From positions 1 through 46,040 of IMG/VR virus record IMGVR_UViG_3300005515_000012: 46,040 bases of DNA; one strand, given 5' to 3'. The notes below the pieces were generated by a model. It did no database searches. It had not been told where the DNA came from and saw only the letters and a list, made by a program, of their open reading frames with translations. The number at the start of each line of letters is the position of its first letter. Positions within the stretch are counted from its first letter, which is position 1. Source of the stretch: a virus. Position numbers and translations under genes: made by a program. This document shows, piece by piece, positions 1 to 7,032 of this stretch.

Positions 1-485
1 CAGCCAGCACCGCGGGGAATGCCTCCGCTTTTGGCTCGTTCAATGCCGGCGGCGGCTCCGGAAGCAGCCAAATTGCACCCGGCGCAGGGGGTACAGCGAG
101 CGGTGGCTATTGGAACATGGCCGGGCAGCCGGGCGGCGCACCTTTCGCCTCTAGTTCGGCATCGAATGGCGCAGGAGGCACGGGCGGAAGCTTGGTCGGT
201 GGCGGTGGTGCAGGCTCAACCAGCACGGGCGGCTCGGCTACAGCAAATAGCGGCGCTGGCGGCGGTGGCGGCGGCTCATCCAACGGCACCATTGCTGGCA
301 GCGGCGGCTTTGGCGGGTCGAGCGGCGGCATGGTGAAGGGCATCATCTCCTCTCCATCCGCGACCTACACTTACACGGTGGGTACGGGGGGCGCGGGTGC
401 TGCTGGTGTCGATATCGCCAGCTCAGATGGCGTTGCCGGCGGCGGTGGCGCGGCGGGCATCATTGTCGTGGTTGAGCATTATTGA
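1..485 (+). CDS. Glycine-rich tail fibre protein, C-terminal part (5' end cut by window edge)
   Basis: The open frame enters at base 3 with no start codon and runs to TAA at 483-485. It encodes about 160 residues, mostly Gly/Ser/Ala repeats, and ends in a short hydrophobic strand (AAGIIVVVEHY). This is the usual finish of phage fibres with a C-terminal glycine-rich domain, where Gly-rich sheets form the receptor-binding tip. The gene at 45330-46040 ends exactly where such a domain begins (TPAGVKWLEVTVIGGGSG), so the two are very probably one gene of about 398 codons cut by linearisation. The join needs one extra base (or 1+3n) to keep frame. The role as host-range fibre tip is inference. Confidence 0.8.
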   Translation, partial: ASTAGNASAFGSFNAGGGSGSSQIAPGAGGTASGGYWNMAGQPGGAPFASSSASNGAGGTGGSLVGGGGAGSTSTGGSATANSGAGGGGGGSSNGTIAGSGGFGGSSGGMVKGIISSPSATYTYTVGTGGAGAAGVDIASSDGVAGGGGAAGIIVVVEHY

Positions 486-749
486 TTATTTGGGCTGTTG
501 ACCGCGCAACGCATCCTGCCGGGCGATAGCTTGCTTGGCCATGTACTCAATAGATTTGTCCAAGCTGTCCTTGCGCTGTGCTTCTAGCTTCTGAGCGCAT
601 TCTTCATCGCCCTTACACTGCCCCCGGAAAACTTCGAGTGCAGATCCGATGTGATGGCCCGGTTGTCTTGCGAGCATGACAATGCAGGCGAGCACCGCCG
701 CCATTGCTGCGAACCATAGAAGGCGTTCGTTCCCCAGTATCCGCACCAC
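486..749 (-). CDS. Small membrane-anchored protein of unknown function
   Basis: Encodes 87 residues: a short charged N-terminus, one hydrophobic segment at about residues 10-27, then a soluble Lys/Glu/Gln-rich tail of about 60 residues with two Cys (GQCKGDEECAQ) and a helical end. The likely topology is a single-pass protein with a periplasmic helical domain. It converges on the fibre gene with no gap between the stop codons and lies opposite to the surrounding late genes, which suggests an independently expressed moron-like gene. A role in superinfection exclusion is possible but not shown. No family was recognised. Confidence 0.55.
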   Translation of the reverse strand: MVRILGNERLLWFAAMAAVLACIVMLARQPGHHIGSALEVFRGQCKGDEECAQKLEAQRKDSLDKSIEYMAKQAIARQDALRGQQPK

Positions 750-812
750 AGACTCTCCCGTGCATGGGCCGGATTGTTACCACCCGCACCCCAACCGGGC
801 AACCCAAGGGTG

Positions 813-941
813 TTAGTCGTCGGACTTCGGGGCCTCCGGGCGCTTCTGCTCCGAAGGTTCAGGCTTTTCGGGCTGCGCGGGCTTGATGCTGGTCACGACG
901 CCGTTCGCGTCGAACTCGATTCTAACGTGCCGTTCGTCCAT
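813..941 (-). CDS. Small acidic/proline-rich protein, unknown function
   Basis: Encodes 42 residues beginning MDERHVRIEFDANGVV, with a tail rich in Pro, Glu and Lys (PEKPEPSEQKRPEAPKSDD). The start at 941 has a purine-rich stretch (AGAGA) about 11 bases upstream. The first half looks like a short beta-hairpin; the rest is probably disordered. It lies upstream of and in the same direction as the membrane protein at 486-749, so the two may form a small reverse-strand unit. Function unknown. Confidence 0.5.
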   Translation of the reverse strand: MDERHVRIEFDANGVVTSIKPAQPEKPEPSEQKRPEAPKSDD

Positions 942-1222
942 TTGGCGTCATTCTCTGCATGACGGCTTGGGGTGCCGGGTGGTTGAAATTCAGCAGCAGA
1001 GGTGCTGACCCCCAGTATTCCCGCCACGCCGGGAGCGACCCAGCGTTGCTACTAACGGTTATTTCCGGAGCCACCCGGCATATGCCGGTTACCTCTGCCG
1101 CCTTTGAGCCCACCAGCGGATTTCAAGCCACCGGCGGACCGGCTCACCCTACGCTGTCACAATTGACCCGCGCAAGCCCCTGACGGGTGCGCAACCTGTA
1201 ACCCGCAACCGAGCACCCAGAG
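942..1222. other. Intergenic region before the lysis cassette
   Basis: No convincing gene was seen in these 281 bases; open frames on both strands have poor, repetitive composition. The region holds a perfect 14-base palindrome, CCGGCATATGCCGG (1075-1088), and a TTGACC at 1163-1168 without a well-spaced -10 box. It separates the divergent reverse-strand pair from the rightward lysis genes, so it probably carries their control signals. Confidence 0.4.
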
Positions 1223-1798
1223 ATGAAAACCTCCCACAAAGTAGCGGGCGGCAGCGCTGCCGTCATTGCCGCAGCGATCGCCTTTACCCCCGGCTGGGAA
1301 GGCATGGACCTGACCGCCAAGCGGGACATGATCGGGACCGGACACCCAATCACGTACTGCATTGGCCAAACTGACGAGTTCGGCAAGGTCAAGGTCGGCC
1401 AGAAGTTCACGCCTGCTCAGTGCAACGAGCTGCTGGCCCAGAGCCTGCCGAAATACCTCGCGCCGCTTCAGAAGTGCGTCAAGCGCGAGATTCCGGTCAA
1501 GTCGATGGCCGCGCTTCTGGACGCTGCCTACAACGCCGGTTCGGGCGCCGTCTGTGCCTCTCCCATGGTCAAGAAGTTCAATGCTGGCGACCTCACCGGG
1601 GCCTGCAACGCCTTCGCGGGCTGGTACGTCCGCTCTGACGGTCAAGTGAGGCGGGGGCTCGTCGCGCGCCGCGGTGGCGATGGCCGCAAGGGTGAAAAGC
1701 AACTCTGTCTTGAAGGTGTTGCCGAAGGTCTGCCGAAGCCGAGCCTCCTCGACAAGCTGAAGCTGTTCTTCACGTCAATCTGGAAAGGAATTTTCTGA
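1223..1798 (+). CDS. GH24-type endolysin (lysozyme) with N-terminal signal anchor
   Basis: Encodes 191 residues. Residues about 8-22 form an Ala/Ile-rich hydrophobic segment, like the signal-anchor-release domain of R21-type endolysins. It is followed by the GH24 catalytic Glu in WEGMDL (E26) and an Asp/Thr-containing stretch, and later by AALLDAAYNAGSGAVC, typical of phage lysozymes. Cys residues may take part in activation. The C-terminal tail of about 35 residues is basic and hydrophobic (LKLFFTSIWKGIF). The enzyme should cut the MurNAc-GlcNAc bond of peptidoglycan at the end of infection. It is the first gene of the lysis cassette, and its TGA overlaps the next start by one base. A second GH24 protein is at 44568-45326. 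Confidence 0.88.
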   Translation: MKTSHKVAGGSAAVIAAAIAFTPGWEGMDLTAKRDMIGTGHPITYCIGQTDEFGKVKVGQKFTPAQCNELLAQSLPKYLAPLQKCVKREIPVKSMAALLDAAYNAGSGAVCASPMVKKFNAGDLTGACNAFAGWYVRSDGQVRRGLVARRGGDGRKGEKQLCLEGVAEGLPKPSLLDKLKLFFTSIWKGIF

Positions 1799-1953
1799 TG
1801 TTCGCGATGATCGATATCGTTTGGTTCGTTGCGGGCGGCGCTGCCGTCTGGTTTGGCCGTGAACCCATCACCCGCTGGTATAAAGGCGCGGAAGATTATG
1901 CCGGCGCGCTGAAGGACAAGGCCGAGGCCATCCTGAAAGCGGTCAAAAAGTAA
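1798..1953 (+). CDS. Small membrane protein of the lysis cassette
   Basis: Encodes 51 residues starting MFAMIDIVWFVAGGAAVWFG, one hydrophobic helix followed by a Lys/Glu-rich amphipathic tail ending ILKAVKK. The start overlaps the endolysin stop (TGATG) and the stop overlaps the holin start (TAATG), so translation is coupled on both sides. The position suggests an accessory lysis protein such as a holin partner or antiholin, but no family signature is visible. Confidence 0.72.
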   Translation: MFAMIDIVWFVAGGAAVWFGREPITRWYKGAEDYAGALKDKAEAILKAVKK

Positions 1954-2345
1954 TGTGGTCCTGGCTGGCCTCGTTCCTGAGCGGGCCTCTGCTCTCCAAG
2001 CTCGTGGATGCCTACAAGGCGAAGCTCGATGCCGACAACGCCAGCGATAAGGTCGCGGCCGACCTCGCCGCCAAGGATCTAGAGCTCCAGGCAAAAGAAC
2101 GCGAGATCAACGCCAAGCAGACACAGGCAGAGGAGGGTCGTTGGTGGACAGCGGCGCCTCGCGCAATCGTTTGCTGGGCGATGGCGATCTACGTGGGGAA
2201 GGTTGTCGTTTGGGACACCGTTCTTCACCTCGGGGTCACCTATCCGCTTAAGGGCGTGATGTCTGACGCCTTCAGCACCATCCTATGTTTCTGGTTTGGT
2301 TCGCGTTCCCTCGAAAAAATTGCAAGAATTTGGAGATCGAGATGA
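1953..2345 (+). CDS. Three-TM holin (GTA_holin_3TM type)
   Basis: Encodes 130 residues. The order fits the holin family found in alphaproteobacterial prophages and gene transfer agents: an N-terminal hydrophobic stretch (MWSWLASFLSGPLLS), a charged Ala/Lys/Glu helix (about residues 20-60), a RWWTAAPRAIV turn, then two hydrophobic segments (about 69-85 and 95-118), ending in GSRSLEKIARIW. It should permeabilise the inner membrane and time lysis. The start codon overlaps the stop of the preceding 51-residue gene. Confidence 0.82.
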   Translation: MWSWLASFLSGPLLSKLVDAYKAKLDADNASDKVAADLAAKDLELQAKEREINAKQTQAEEGRWWTAAPRAIVCWAMAIYVGKVVVWDTVLHLGVTYPLKGVMSDAFSTILCFWFGSRSLEKIARIWRSR

Positions 2346-2533
2346 AATTGCTTGCCGCGGCGGCGGTCGTTCTGTTGCTCGGAGGCTGCGCCACGATGCA
2401 GCAACCGAAGTCAGTTGCTCCTAAGGCTGCAAAGGTCGTCAAGCACTCTGAGCCATGTCCGTGCAGCCCGACCGCAAATCAGGTCGTGAAGAAGCGCTGG
2501 TTCAGTGGCTGGAAGATCAAACTTCTTCACTGA
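2342..2533 (+). CDS. Small lipoprotein, candidate outer-membrane spanin-like subunit
   Basis: Encodes 63 residues with a lipoprotein signal: MKLLAAAAVVLLLGGC, with a good lipobox (LLGGC). The mature part is short and Lys/Pro-rich with a CPC motif, ending in a basic stretch. The ATG lies four bases inside the holin gene, so translation is coupled. A small lipoprotein directly after a holin is the usual place of an o-spanin (Rz1-like), but no separate i-spanin was identified, so the spanin role is inference. Confidence 0.7.
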   Translation: MKLLAAAAVVLLLGGCATMQQPKSVAPKAAKVVKHSEPCPCSPTANQVVKKRWFSGWKIKLLH

Positions 2534-2550
2534 TCAAAGAGAGGCGGCCC

Positions 2551-2610
2551 AACCTGTCGCGCTAACGACAGGCTGAGCCTGACCGACGTGCGGCGCTAAC
2601 CGCACACCGG
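2551..2610 (+). ncRNA. Twin RNA hairpins with identical CGCTAA loops (putative structured leader)
   Basis: Two perfect stem-loops lie 15 bases apart in the gap between the lipoprotein and the next gene. Hairpin 1 is CCTGTCG (2553-2559), loop CGCTAA, CGACAGG (2566-2572). Hairpin 2 is GTGCGG (2588-2593), loop CGCTAA (2594-2599), CCGCAC (2600-2605), extended by CCG (2583-2585) pairing with CGG (2608-2610) around a small internal loop. The stems differ in sequence while the six-base loop is the same, which suggests selection on loop and pairing. No U-tract follows, so these are not ordinary terminators. It could be a protein-binding or cis-regulatory RNA for the downstream cassette. Confidence 0.55.
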
Positions 2611-2662
2611 CTGGGATTCCACCTAGCAGGAACTTCTTAATGGAAACTCTAGGGACTGGCTG

Positions 2663-2905
2663 GTGGCAGACAAGACCGATACGACGATTCTTCTCGATGT
2701 TTACGAGCGCCTTGGCGCGATTGAGAACCAACTTAAGAACCTCAACGACGGCCATAAGACGATGGACGAGGACGTTGAGGATTTGAAGCAATTTAAGGGG
2801 AGGGTTGCCGCTTACATCTGGCTCGGCGGCTCGATCGCCTCGGGCGTTCTCTTCTTCCTCTGGGAGGGCATCAAGTTCGCCTTTGATCACTGGGTGAAAC
2901 ATTGA
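2663..2905 (+). CDS. Coiled-coil plus single-TM protein
   Basis: Encodes 80 residues from a GTG start (GTG GCA GAC). The first 50 residues form a charged helix with heptad-like spacing (LGAIENQLKNLNDGHKTMDEDVEDL), followed by a TM segment (about residues 50-70, YIWLGGSIASGVLFFLW). The layout resembles XhlA-type phage membrane proteins and accessory lysis proteins. It begins the gene chain that runs to 4473; its stop overlaps the TTG start of the next gene. Confidence 0.72.
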   Translation: MADKTDTTILLDVYERLGAIENQLKNLNDGHKTMDEDVEDLKQFKGRVAAYIWLGGSIASGVLFFLWEGIKFAFDHWVKH

Positions 2906-3108
2906 TCCAGATCATCGCCGTGCTGTGCAGCCTGTCCGTTCCGGCCGACTGCCAAGAGCAAACCGTCACCACGTCGGACTTTGCCGACATCTCCCTAACA
3001 TCCTGCCTGATGGGCGCTCCGCAGCTTGCGGAGTGGATGAAGGATCATCCAAACCAGAGGCTCGCGCGATGGAAATGCGTACTCGGTACGCCAGCGAAGG
3101 GGGCTTGA
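2902..3108 (+). CDS. Conserved small Cys-containing phage protein
   Basis: Encodes 68 residues from a TTG start that overlaps the previous TGA (TTGA). The N-terminus is hydrophobic (MIQIIAVLCSLSVPADC) and may be a signal or a buried strand. Four Cys residues are spread through the chain, with a PQLAEWMKDHP segment and a basic end. The length and pattern are familiar from small proteins in Rhizobiales prophages, but no function is known. It directly abuts the exonuclease gene. Confidence 0.62.
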   Translation: MIQIIAVLCSLSVPADCQEQTVTTSDFADISLTSCLMGAPQLAEWMKDHPNQRLARWKCVLGTPAKGA

Positions 3109-3852
3109 TTGGGAGCCAAACTCCTATTTCTGGATATCGAAACCGCACCCATCCTCATGACGTCTTGGTCGATGAGGAGTCCAGAAGCCTCCGCGGTTTG
3201 GGTTGAACGTGACACGTTCATCCTCATGTTCTCATACCGGTGGTCGCACGAAAGGCAGGTCAAGACGGTGTGTCTTCCTGATTTTCCTCGCTACAAGCGC
3301 CATAAATACGACGATAAGGATCTTTGCCGCTCTCTTCATTCTCTCCTGGATGAGGCGGACATTGTGTGCGCCCACAACGGCGACGCGTTCGACGTCAAGA
3401 AGATCAACAGCCGGCTCATCGTCAACGGCTTCAGACCGCCAAGCCCATACAAGACGATCGACACGCTGAAGATCGCTCGGCGTGTCTTCAAGTTCGACAG
3501 CAACAAGCTCGACAATATCGGTCGATACCTCGGGGAAGGGCGCAAAATTCCCAATACGGGAGCAGCGCTCTGGCGCGGCTGTGTCGAGGGCGACGAGGTG
3601 TCATGGCGGACGATGCGCCGCTATGGCAAGCAGGACACAGCCCTTCTGGCGAACGCCTATGAACGGCTGAGGTCGTGGGCACCGAACCACCCAAATCTCA
3701 ATCTCTACAAGGCGTACCAGGATCGCGCTGGCTGCCCTACCTGCGGCAGCGAGCACATCCAGCGCCGAGGCGTGCACGTTAAGCAGAGCAGCAAATATTA
3801 TCGCTTCCAGTGCCAGGACTGCGGCGGCTGGTTCTCGGGGATGAAGGTGTGA
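3109..3852 (+). CDS. DnaQ-like (DEDD) 3'-5' exonuclease with C-terminal zinc ribbon
   Basis: Encodes 247 residues from a TTG start directly after the upstream stop. The N-terminus carries LFLDIET (D9, E11), the ExoI motif. CAHNGDAFD (about 88-95) fits ExoII, and YGKQD (Y172, D176) fits ExoIII of the DEDDy type. A C-terminal zinc ribbon has CPTCG (C209, C212) and CQDCGGW (C235, C238). The predicted role is a metal-dependent 3'-5' nuclease, with the ribbon as DNA/RNA-binding module. It lies in a late-side accessory cassette, not with the replication genes, which suggests a role other than proofreading. Confidence 0.8.
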   Translation: MGAKLLFLDIETAPILMTSWSMRSPEASAVWVERDTFILMFSYRWSHERQVKTVCLPDFPRYKRHKYDDKDLCRSLHSLLDEADIVCAHNGDAFDVKKINSRLIVNGFRPPSPYKTIDTLKIARRVFKFDSNKLDNIGRYLGEGRKIPNTGAALWRGCVEGDEVSWRTMRRYGKQDTALLANAYERLRSWAPNHPNLNLYKAYQDRAGCPTCGSEHIQRRGVHVKQSSKYYRFQCQDCGGWFSGMKV

Positions 3853-4052
3853 GCAACAAATCAGAATACTACCACGTGACGGACGGAGAATGGATCAGAG
3901 TCCCCAAGCGCGGCTACAAAGAGCAATGCTGCGACTGCTCCTTAGTTCATCGCATGAACTTCAAGGTAGACGACAAAGGCCGCATCTTCATCCAGACATT
4001 TCGCGACCCGCGCGCGACGGGCGGCGCAAGAACGAGGTTTAGAGAAGAGTGA
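3849..4052 (+). CDS. Small protein with CCxxC motif
   Basis: Encodes 67 residues from a GTG that overlaps the exonuclease stop by four bases. The sequence holds EQCCDCSLVHRMNF, a possible metal-binding knuckle, then a strand-rich part (GRIFIQTFRDPRATGG) and a basic tail. Similar small proteins occur in phage accessory regions, but the function is unknown. It is the middle member of a tightly coupled gene chain. Confidence 0.65.
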   Translation: MSNKSEYYHVTDGEWIRVPKRGYKEQCCDCSLVHRMNFKVDDKGRIFIQTFRDPRATGGARTRFREE

Positions 4053-4195
4053 TGGCGCCTTGGTTGATTCTCGTCGTCATGGTAATTTACGCCATGATCG
4101 CAATTGATTTGTGGCGCACCGGAAATGCTGCAATGGCAGCGGTTTTCATGGGCTATAGCTTCTCGAATTTGGGCTTGTGGGCAGCTTCACGATGA
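4052..4195 (+). CDS. Small two-segment membrane protein
   Basis: Encodes 47 residues: MAPWLILVVMVIYAMIAIDLW, then a second weakly hydrophobic segment (AAMAAVFMGYSFSNLGLW). The start overlaps the previous stop (TGATG), and its TGA overlaps the start of the DUF4406 gene (ATGA). It is probably an inner-membrane protein working with its neighbours; function unknown. Confidence 0.68.
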   Translation: MAPWLILVVMVIYAMIAIDLWRTGNAAMAAVFMGYSFSNLGLWAASR

Positions 4196-4473
4196 GGGTC
4201 TATCTCGCTGGCAAGATCAGTGGCCGCCCGAACTACTTCGAGGTGTTCGCGCGCGCTGCTGACGACTTGCGCAAGCAGGGTCACCACGTCTTCAACCCGG
4301 CAGCCGCGAACCTCGAAGGAACGCCGCTCAACAAGATCATGGCCTACCTGCTGCCGTATCTGTGCCTTGAGGCGGAGGCCATCGCGCTCCTGCCCGGCTG
4401 GTGGCGCAGCGGCGGCGCTCGCATTGAATACCTTCTTGCCCGCTATATCGGCCTGAAGATCATCAAACTCTAA
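4192..4473 (+). CDS. DUF4406-type protein (nucleoside deoxyribosyltransferase-like fold)
   Basis: Encodes 93 residues. MRVYLAGKISG at the N-terminus and LLPGWWRSGGARIEYLLA near the C-terminus match the DUF4406 pattern, a Rossmann-like family related to nucleoside 2-deoxyribosyltransferases. The Glu of ARIEY is the likely catalytic or ligand-binding residue. The ATG at 4192 overlaps the upstream TGA and is preferred to an in-frame GTG at 4177. It is the last gene of the cassette and is followed by a terminator. The substrate is unknown; nucleotide metabolism or signalling is inference. Confidence 0.8.
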   Translation: MRVYLAGKISGRPNYFEVFARAADDLRKQGHHVFNPAAANLEGTPLNKIMAYLLPYLCLEAEAIALLPGWWRSGGARIEYLLARYIGLKIIKL

Positions 4474-4492
4474 ACCCACAACCACCTATCAC

Positions 4493-4524
4493 GCTCTCGG
4501 CGCTGCGGCGCGCGGGAGCTTTTT
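4493..4524 (+). terminator. Rho-independent terminator after the DUF4406 gene
   Basis: GCTCTCGGCGC pairs, with G-U pairs and slight irregularity, with GCGCGCGGGAGC across a short loop, and TTTTT follows at 4520-4524. It sits between the accessory cassette and the tailspike gene. Confidence 0.7.
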
Positions 4525-4539
4525 GCATTTGGAGATACC

Positions 4540-5979
4540 ATGAGCTTTGGACGGTTGGGGAGCATGGGTAGGGGCACGGGGCACCTCGGCTCCATTGGAA
4601 GAAATGGCTCCGTCTACATCCCTCCGGCTCTTGGCTTCGATACCGCATCATGGCCGATCAGTCCGCGCATCTCAGACCCTGGCGGCCTATCCTTGGCAAC
4701 GGGCGACGCCGGCATTACGCCCGAAGCGCTGTTCGATGGGCAGTCCGCAGCTCGAGCAAATCCGGGTGTCACGTACTTCGTTGGAGCTCCAGGGAGTTCT
4801 CCGACGCCTAGCGACAGCAATAACGGGCTGTCCACGGGGGCTCCTCTCGCATCGATCACAAAAGCTATTCAGCTCGCCAATGCGTCCGGCCAGAGCACGG
4901 CCAAGGTCAACATCGCATCCGGCGAATACGTCCGCGCGATCGGCCCTGTTGGAACGGTTCCAACCATTGACATCGCCTTCGTCGCGACCGGTGGCCGGGT
5001 GACGACTGGCACCTTCGACAGCTTCGGCACCTTCACGCTCGATGGCACCTTCACCAACTGCTATTCGCTCGCGCTGACCAGCATCGACCGGCTTTGCAAT
5101 CGTCTCGTCCAGACCGGATTCTCCACCTATGGCGTCCAGACCAACAAGGACTTCACGAAACTCGCCGATCCGACGACGCTGAACGCGACGACGCCGACGA
5201 CGGCGGACCTGTGGGCAACTGACGCGAGCAAGATCTACATCCGCCGGGTTGATGGGGCTGTTCCGACACCGACCAACACCAGGCTCTATCGTTCCGGCGT
5301 GACACTGTTCTCGTTCACGACCGCTGTGAACGTCTACCTGGAGAACATAGACGCGGAAGGCGGCAATTCGGCTGCGACGTTCGACTATCGTCTGACTGCA
5401 TCGTCGGCCCTTAAGCGCGTCTTCGTCGCCAAGAACTGCTCTGCCAAATATGCCGGCGGCGTGGTCAATACTGGCTCTCGCGGCTTCGGCATCGAGAGCA
5501 TGAAGGGGCTGGCCTATCTCTATGGCTGCGAGGGATCGGCCAATGCGAGCGATGGGATCAATTTCCACGATGCCCAAGCGAACGGGCTTCAGTGGCTGAC
5601 TGTGAACTGCTCGGGTACGGACAACGGCCGGCTGGCCTCGACCTCGAACAACGGCCACACGGGCCACGAGGGCTGCATCGGGATCGACCTGGCAGGCTAC
5701 TATCCGAACAATCGGGGCGGCTCGGTTCGCCACGTCAACACCTCGAAATCGCTGTTCGCAGGCACGTACTCCAGTGACCTTGGCGACGGCGTCGGAACTA
5801 CAGCCTTCCAGACGGACAACACGGCAACCATGTGGTGCGACCGCTGCAAGCCGAACTTCGCTTCTGGCAACCCGGCCTATCTCGACTATAACGCCTCGGC
5901 AGGGACCACGATCAACCTGCGCAACCCGCATGCGAACTCAGGAACGCATGGCGGGAGCGGGACGATCGGGAGCTATTGA
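4540..5979 (+). CDS. Tailspike-like protein with predicted beta-helix
   Basis: Encodes 479 residues. A Gly-rich N-terminus (SFGRLGSMGRGTGHLGSIGR) probably serves as attachment. About residues 75-130 resemble the start of pectate-lyase-like folds (GLSTGAPLASITKAIQLAN, a common entry to right-handed beta-helices), followed by many short strands with Asn/Asp turns. The end is Gly/Ser/His-rich. It probably binds or degrades surface polysaccharide. It lies apart from the main tail genes, directly after the accessory cassette. No catalytic residues could be assigned. Confidence 0.68.
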   Translation: MSFGRLGSMGRGTGHLGSIGRNGSVYIPPALGFDTASWPISPRISDPGGLSLATGDAGITPEALFDGQSAARANPGVTYFVGAPGSSPTPSDSNNGLSTGAPLASITKAIQLANASGQSTAKVNIASGEYVRAIGPVGTVPTIDIAFVATGGRVTTGTFDSFGTFTLDGTFTNCYSLALTSIDRLCNRLVQTGFSTYGVQTNKDFTKLADPTTLNATTPTTADLWATDASKIYIRRVDGAVPTPTNTRLYRSGVTLFSFTTAVNVYLENIDAEGGNSAATFDYRLTASSALKRVFVAKNCSAKYAGGVVNTGSRGFGIESMKGLAYLYGCEGSANASDGINFHDAQANGLQWLTVNCSGTDNGRLASTSNNGHTGHEGCIGIDLAGYYPNNRGGSVRHVNTSKSLFAGTYSSDLGDGVGTTAFQTDNTATMWCDRCKPNFASGNPAYLDYNASAGTTINLRNPHANSGTHGGSGTIGSY

Positions 5980-6176
5980 GCCTGCGTCCTCGCGAACTCC
6001 TGCGCCTGCTTCTTGGCGGTCTCCTGGTCGACCTGCTCGGGGCGTAGACGGCGGGATGGGATATCGTCCCAGTAGAACCAGACGCTCGGCTCGCCGTTCG
6101 GGAATCGGACTTCAAAGCTACCAGTGTCAGGAATTCCCTCAGGTGTGTGTCTGATTATCCTGATCTTGCCCATCAT
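5973..6176 (-). CDS. Small conserved protein of Rhizobiales phages
   Basis: Encodes 67 residues (66 from the second ATG): GSFEVRFPNGEPSVWFYWDD, then PSRRLRPEQVDQETAKKQAQEFARTQ. The first half reads as a beta-sheet unit and the second as a basic helix, a pattern familiar from small proteins in Bradyrhizobium genomes. It overlaps the tailspike 3' end by seven bases in convergent orientation and is the last gene of the long leftward operon. Function unknown. Confidence 0.72.
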   Translation of the reverse strand: MMGKIRIIRHTPEGIPDTGSFEVRFPNGEPSVWFYWDDIPSRRLRPEQVDQETAKKQAQEFARTQAQ

Positions 6177-6819
6177 CTATGCCCCATGGACTAAACTCGC
6201 CCTTAAGGGCGCGCGAGGCCCCTTGGTATGCGGCTGCCGCCTCTTCTTTGGTAGCATATGAGCCTAGCCTGATGGTGCGTCCATTGTGGCCAATCGCCGA
6301 TCTGTACCGACCATTTCTTTTATCCAAAGAGGCGCCCATCACGCCAAGGCGAGCCGCCATTCTATTGGCGTTATTCTGGGCTGGCGTGCAGTTGCGGATG
6401 TTGCTTCGTCGGTTGTTCAGTCCGTTTCCATCTTTATGATCCACGAATTTATCATCAGGTGTTCCGAGCAAACAACGATGCATCGTCGTGAAATCGCCGT
6501 TGATTGTATACCCGGCGATCGCATAGGAGTGGCCGTGCTTGCCGGCCAGCAAGCGCCACCTACGCCCCTCTACCAAGGGTATGTCAGCGATATCGATGGC
6601 AGCCTCAACCCCCTCCCTTAGATAAACGTATGCAACATCGCCGTCGATTCTGATCGGCGATGGATATCCATTCTTTAGGCGCGGTGGCAGAAGTTCGCGC
6701 TTTTCTTTCCGCGTCAGCTCAGTCGAGCAACGCTTTGAGCACGTCCGTTGCTTTGTGATCCGGAATTTGAAAGGACCACCACAAAAGAGGCACGTGCCCA
6801 CAGTTCCAATGATACTCAT
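6139..6819 (-). CDS. HNH homing endonuclease with AP2 DNA-binding domain
   Basis: Encodes 226 residues. The N-terminus has a Cys-rich knuckle (CLFCGGPFKFR, CSKRC). The HNH core is MHRCLLGTPDDKFVDHKDGNGLNNRRSN (split over about residues 112-140), followed by the AP2-like segment ASLDKRNGRYRSAIGHNG and GSYATKEEAAAAY. This arrangement is typical of free-standing phage homing endonucleases, which cut unoccupied sites in related genomes and spread by repair. Its 3' end overlaps the next leftward gene by 38 bases. A selfish element inserted in the operon is the likely reading. Confidence 0.88.
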   Translation of the reverse strand: MSIIGTVGTCLFCGGPFKFRITKQRTCSKRCSTELTRKEKRELLPPRLKNGYPSPIRIDGDVAYVYLREGVEAAIDIADIPLVEGRRWRLLAGKHGHSYAIAGYTINGDFTTMHRCLLGTPDDKFVDHKDGNGLNNRRSNIRNCTPAQNNANRMAARLGVMGASLDKRNGRYRSAIGHNGRTIRLGSYATKEEAAAAYQGASRALKGEFSPWGIDDGQDQDNQTHT

Positions 6820-6840
6820 TCGTCCGTCTCTTTCAATTCC

Positions 6841-7032
6841 TCAGGGGGAACGGGGAGGTGGGCCAGTAACGACCACGATCTCGACAGGTTCGAACGGGCG
6901 AGGTGGCGTGATTCCAGCCGCATTACACGCGCCGATGACGCAAGCCTCGGGGCCATGGCCCTCGGCTTCCATCTCAACCATCTCGCGTCGCAAGATGGCA
7001 AATTGCTCCGAAGATATACGGCGCTCAACCAT
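6841..7032 (-). CDS. Small protein with helical N-terminus, unknown function
   Basis: Encodes 63 residues beginning MVERRISSEQFAILRREM, preceded by a strong GGAGG. The middle has EGHGPEACVIGACNAAG and the tail is strand-like and Pro-rich (EIVVVTGPPPRSP). The start at 7032 is chosen because of the ribosome binding site; the frame is open further upstream. It overlaps the stop of the next upstream gene by eight bases. Confidence 0.62.
   Translation of the reverse strand: MVERRISSEQFAILRREMVEMEAEGHGPEACVIGACNAAGITPPRPFEPVEIVVVTGPPPRSP

Noticed and set aside
959-1183. Plus-strand frame of 74 residues in the gap before the endolysin.
   Set aside because: No ribosome binding site and non-protein-like composition; it spans a palindrome and repeat-like intergenic sequence.
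1163-1201. TTGACC with a downstream CTGTAA as a promoter for the endolysin.
   Set aside because: The spacing is about 27 bases, far from the usual 16-18, and no alternative -10 box was seen.
4687-5931. Long minus-strand frame of 414 residues.
   Set aside because: It is the antisense of the tailspike gene; Arg/Val/Ala-rich composition and no domain. High GC produces such shadows.
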